The notes under the pieces: generated by a model
What the model was told of the DNA's origin: nothing
The model's database searches: none
Seen by the model: only the letters and a program-made list of their open reading frames with translations
Made by a program: the position numbers and the translations under genes
Shown: one piece after another, positions 5,574 through 7,260 of the stretch
Numbering within the stretch: position 1 is the stretch's first letter
How the letters are laid out: every line of letters starts with the position of its first letter
DNA from: Treponema sp.
Lineage (GTDB): Bacteria > Spirochaetota > Spirochaetia > Treponematales > Breznakiellaceae
DNA: 7,260 bases
NCBI GenBank assembly: GCA_031276615.1
Contig: JAISND010000210.1
Coordinates: forward strand, 1-7,260
Direction of reading: 5' to 3'

Positions 5574-6961
5574 TGTTTACTCCTGAAATCCCGCGGGGCC
5601 TCCGGAATTTCCGGCGGCGTGCCCGGCGGGTTGTTCAAAAAATCTTTCCAGTTAATATTCAGGGCCGCCGCAAGATCAAGCGTCATGGTCTGGTAGGCCA
5701 GTTTGCTCCGCAGCAGGCGCTGCCGGGCATCGGCAAGACTGTTCCGCGCGTCCTCAAGCGAGAGGGATTCCACGGTTCCGTTTCTGAATCCCTGTTCGGC
5801 GAGTTCATGGGTCCGCTCCGCCACTTCAAGACTCAGGCGGGCGATTTCGATGCTGTCCCAGGAATTCCGCAGATTGGCCGCGAGGGAACGAATCTGGGCC
5901 GCCGCCGAATCCTCGGCGCTTTTGAGATCGAGTTTCGCCTTTTCAACGTCCGCCTTTGCCGTCCGCAGGGCCTGATCCTTCGCCGTTCCCGGAATCCAGG
6001 GATCAATGGGGATATTCACCGACGCGGTTCCGCTCAGGACATCGGCAAAGGGATCGATGTCACGGCCTTCCCAGCGGGCGGAAAGGCTCAGGGAAGGGGC
6101 CTTTGAGGAAAGAAGGGTCTGCTTTTCGGCGTTCTCAAGGCGTTCAATCTCCTGCCGCCTGCCCATGATGTCGGGACGCCGGGGGAGATAATCCCGGACA
6201 AGCAGTTCGGGATCCGCCTCTATCCTGACGACATCCATGTTTCCTTCAAGAAGAGCCTCCGTATCCGGTTCCACGCCGAGAAGCGCGAGGAATTCGCCCA
6301 TCCCGTTCAGATAGGCGGAACGTGCCGCGCTCAGGTTGTAGCGGGCGGTCTCAACGCCGAGCCTGCCCTGCAGCACGACAAGCTCCCTGACAAGGCCGTT
6401 GTTAAAGGCAATCCGGTTTTTATCAAGCTGCTGTTCCGCCAGTTTCAGCGTTTCCTCAAGGAAGTTCAGGTTTTCCCTGTCGGCGATAAGGCCGTAAAAA
6501 TTCTTGATCACCTGTATCTCAAGCTGGCTGCGGGCGTCTTCGTAACTGAGAAGTCTGGCCTGATAGGCAAGCCTGATGTTCTTCATCGCGTAGGGTATAC
6601 CCGCGTTAAAGCCCAGGGTGATACCCAGACCGGTGCTGAAACCCACGTTTTTTTCATCCGCCGAAAAACCGTCGCCGGTAAAAAGGGCGCTTGAGTATCC
6701 GGTGCCCGCGCTTCCGGTTATGGCCGGGAACAGTTCGGACCAAAGCCGCTTTGCCCGGTATTCGGCGCCCGAAAGATCGATGAGACTCTTTTTGAGGTTC
6801 AGGCTGCTGTCCAGCGCCCGCCGCACCGCTTCGTCCGGGGAGAGGATCAGCGGATTTCCTGCGGTGTCCGCCGTTTCGGCGGCGCCGGCTTCCGCGGAAT
6901 GTACGGGCAGGCCCAGGGCCAGTAAAATGAGAAAAAAGCCGCCCGCTTTTCCACGCCTCAC
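5570..6961 (-). CDS. TolC-family outer-membrane efflux channel
   Basis: This 463-residue protein is the outer-membrane exit duct of the tripartite pump. The first 25 residues are a clear Sec signal: RRGK, a hydrophobic core FFLILLALGL, and an AEA cleavage motif at 23-25. There is no lipobox cysteine. Two outer-membrane-efflux repeats follow, about 37-225 and 255-440. The first has SLNLKKSLIDLSGAEYRAKR and a long coiled-coil stretch at 145-225. The second has the characteristic RRPDI at 261-265, a beta segment around 285-320, and helices of the alpha-barrel at 325-430. Length agrees with the family. A Pro-rich tail (PPGTPPEIPEAP) closes the protein. The GTG start is chosen because GGAGGT sits five bases upstream and the signal peptide begins directly there. 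It is first in the operon and overlaps the adaptor gene by 4 nt. The 300 bases upstream should hold its control region. Confidence 0.94.
   Translation of the reverse strand: MRRGKAGGFFLILLALGLPVHSAEAGAAETADTAGNPLILSPDEAVRRALDSSLNLKKSLIDLSGAEYRAKRLWSELFPAITGSAGTGYSSALFTGDGFSADEKNVGFSTGLGITLGFNAGIPYAMKNIRLAYQARLLSYEDARSQLEIQVIKNFYGLIADRENLNFLEETLKLAEQQLDKNRIAFNNGLVRELVVLQGRLGVETARYNLSAARSAYLNGMGEFLALLGVEPDTEALLEGNMDVVRIEADPELLVRDYLPRRPDIMGRRQEIERLENAEKQTLLSSKAPSLSLSARWEGRDIDPFADVLSGTASVNIPIDPWIPGTAKDQALRTAKADVEKAKLDLKSAEDSAAAQIRSLAANLRNSWDSIEIARLSLEVAERTHELAEQGFRNGTVESLSLEDARNSLADARQRLLRSKLAYQTMTLDLAAALNINWKDFLNNPPGTPPEIPEAPRDFRSKQ
5580..5584 (-). promoter_or_regulatory. Ribosome binding site of the adaptor gene
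   Basis: AGGAG on the minus strand, six bases before GTG 5573, lies inside the last codons of tolC (Arg-Ser-Lys-Gln-stop). It decides in favour of the GTG start in the GTGA overlap. Confidence 0.8.
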
Positions 6962-6966
6962 CGGTT

Positions 6967-6972
6967 ACCTCC
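6967..6972 (-). promoter_or_regulatory. Strong ribosome binding site of tolC
   Basis: GGAGGT on the minus strand, five bases before GTG 6961, is a near-perfect Shine-Dalgarno sequence. It fixes the GTG as the start. A weak hairpin, TTTTGG/CCAAAA around a seven-base loop at 6978-6996, lies just upstream of it in the leader. Confidence 0.85.
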
Positions 6973-7005
6973 GAAAATTTTGGGGAATCTCCAAAAAACA
7001 GTGTT

Positions 7006-7019
7006 CCCGGACTTCCGGG
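7006..7019. repeat. Perfect inverted repeat CCCGGA-CT-TCCGGG in the operon leader
   Basis: CCCGGA at 7006-7011 is followed after two bases by its exact reverse complement at 7014-7019. No T-tract follows on the minus strand. It may be part of the repeat cluster upstream of tolC or a leader hairpin. Confidence 0.6.
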
Positions 7020-7038
7020 CTGATTGGAGGGCCGGGTT

Positions 7039-7060
7039 CATACCCCGGAACTTGCTCCGG
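7039..7060 (+). repeat. REP-like hairpin, copy 1 (ATACCC then CCGGA/TCCGG)
   Basis: On the plus strand CATACCC is followed by the stem CCGGA (7045-7049) and TCCGG (7056-7060) with loop ACTTGC. Just left of it GGGT (7034-7037) can pair with ACCC (7042-7045). It shares ATACCC and GGA[AG]CTTGCTCC with 7175-7197 in the same orientation. Confidence 0.65.
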
Positions 7061-7088
7061 AAAATTTACCACCACGGAAAATGTTGTC

Positions 7089-7117
7089 CCCCGATTTTCG
7101 GATCGGGGTATGGACCC
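7089..7117 (-). repeat. REP-like hairpin, copy 2, inverted (CCCCGAT/ATCGGGG then TATGGACCC)
   Basis: CCCCGAT (7089-7095) and ATCGGGG (7102-7108) form a perfect 7-bp stem around TTTCGG. On the minus strand it starts with CATACCCC, the same edge as the other two copies but in the opposite orientation. With copy 1 it makes an inverted pair about 70 bp across. The loop differs from the other copies. Confidence 0.65.
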
Positions 7118-7142
7118 AAGAACCCGCTCACCGGTTCGCGGG

Positions 7143-7167
7143 GGAGAGTATAATAATTTTCCTCTCC
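7143..7167. promoter_or_regulatory. Inverted repeat GGAGAG/CTCTCC around a -10-like AT-rich core (possible operator)
   Basis: GGAGAG (7143-7148) and CTCTCC (7162-7167) flank 13 AT-rich bases. The core reads TATAAT on the plus strand (7149-7154) and TATACT on the minus strand (7147-7152), so a -10 box for either direction is conceivable. No good -35 box lies 16-18 bases upstream on either strand. A promoter overlapped by a repressor site is a guess. Confidence 0.25.
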
Positions 7168-7174
7168 AACGAAG

Positions 7175-7197
7175 ATACCCAGGAGCTTGCTCCCGGG
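7175..7197 (+). repeat. REP-like hairpin, copy 3 (ATACCC then GGAGC-TT-GCTCC)
   Basis: CCC (7178-7180) pairs with GGG (7195-7197), and GGAGC (7182-7186) pairs with GCTCC (7189-7193) around TT, with one A/C mismatch (a G-U pair on the minus strand). It has the same orientation and edge as 7039-7060. No transposase gene is in the window. Confidence 0.65.
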
Positions 7198-7234
7198 TTC
7201 TTCATTTCAAAACCGGTTGTTTTGAGATTAGAGT

Positions 7235-7260
7235 TGTTTAAAAACTTCAGTTTTTGAACA
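7235..7260. repeat. AT-rich 12-bp inverted repeat at the window edge
   Basis: AAAAACT (7240-7246) and AGTTTTT (7249-7255) pair perfectly around TC. The pairing continues outward as TGTTT against GAACA with one G-T, reaching the last base of the window. The left arm continues outward as GAGT, so the repeat may extend past 7260. It lacks a GC-rich stem, so it is not a typical intrinsic terminator. Confidence 0.65.

Noticed and set aside
5299..5696. Plus-strand open frames opposite the adaptor N-terminus
   Set aside because: They are antisense to the Gly/Ala-rich linker of the adaptor, which gives Pro/Arg-rich translations; no start signal or domain supports them.
7039..7197. CRISPR array
   Set aside because: Only three imperfect palindromic units, in mixed orientation and with irregular spacing; no uniform repeat-spacer pattern and no cas gene.
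7018..7257. Short plus-strand open frames upstream of tolC (for example 7024-7257)
   Set aside because: They cross several palindromes, have no ribosome site and give unstructured peptides; the region behaves as an intergenic control and repeat region.

Overview
The window reads as chromosomal DNA from a GC-rich spirochete, most likely a treponeme-type relative. The strongest pointer is a four-gene minus-strand operon for an RND efflux pump. Its periplasmic adaptor has almost nothing between the two halves of the lipoyl domain, the hairpin-less architecture known from BesA of Borrelia burgdorferi. The genus is inferred and could be wrong; the Gram-negative (diderm) envelope is firmly implied by the TolC-type channel.

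Layout from left to right. Positions 1-83 hold the last codons of a plus-strand gene that starts outside the window. Positions 84-293 are non-coding but full of structure: a 24-bp copy of the 3' end of the neighbouring tRNA gene, a perfect GCAGAC/GTCTGC hairpin, an inverted copy of a tRNA T-arm fragment, and a plus-strand hairpin followed by TTTTT that could terminate the first gene. A tRNA-Pro(UGG) gene lies on the minus strand at 294-366, with a near-consensus promoter at 375-403 whose -35 box contains the stop codon of the preceding gene.

The operon reads right to left. It runs tolC-like outer-membrane channel (6961-5570), membrane-fusion adaptor (5573-4563), RND inner-membrane transporter (4566-1459) and a Gfo/Idh/MocA oxidoreductase (1455-400). 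The first three genes overlap by 4 nt at each junction (GTGA, then ATGA), and the fourth follows after 3 nt, so translational coupling is likely. Together the first three encode a complete tripartite pump through inner membrane, periplasm and outer membrane. The role of the oxidoreductase is not evident.

Positions 6962-7260, upstream of the operon, contain no gene I can support. They are crowded with inverted repeats: three REP-like hairpins that share an ATACCC edge (two in one orientation, one in the other), several smaller hairpins, and an AT-rich 12-bp inverted repeat cut by the window edge. Any operon promoter and regulator site should lie here, but I could not identify a convincing -35/-10 pair.

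Points most worth a second look: the tRNA-Pro 3'-end duplication and tRNA-like structure at 94-311; the altered proton-relay residues of the RND pump (D410/G411 and N938 where AcrB has D407/D408 and K940); the hairpin-less adaptor; the REP-like cluster; and the oxidoreductase attached to the efflux operon.
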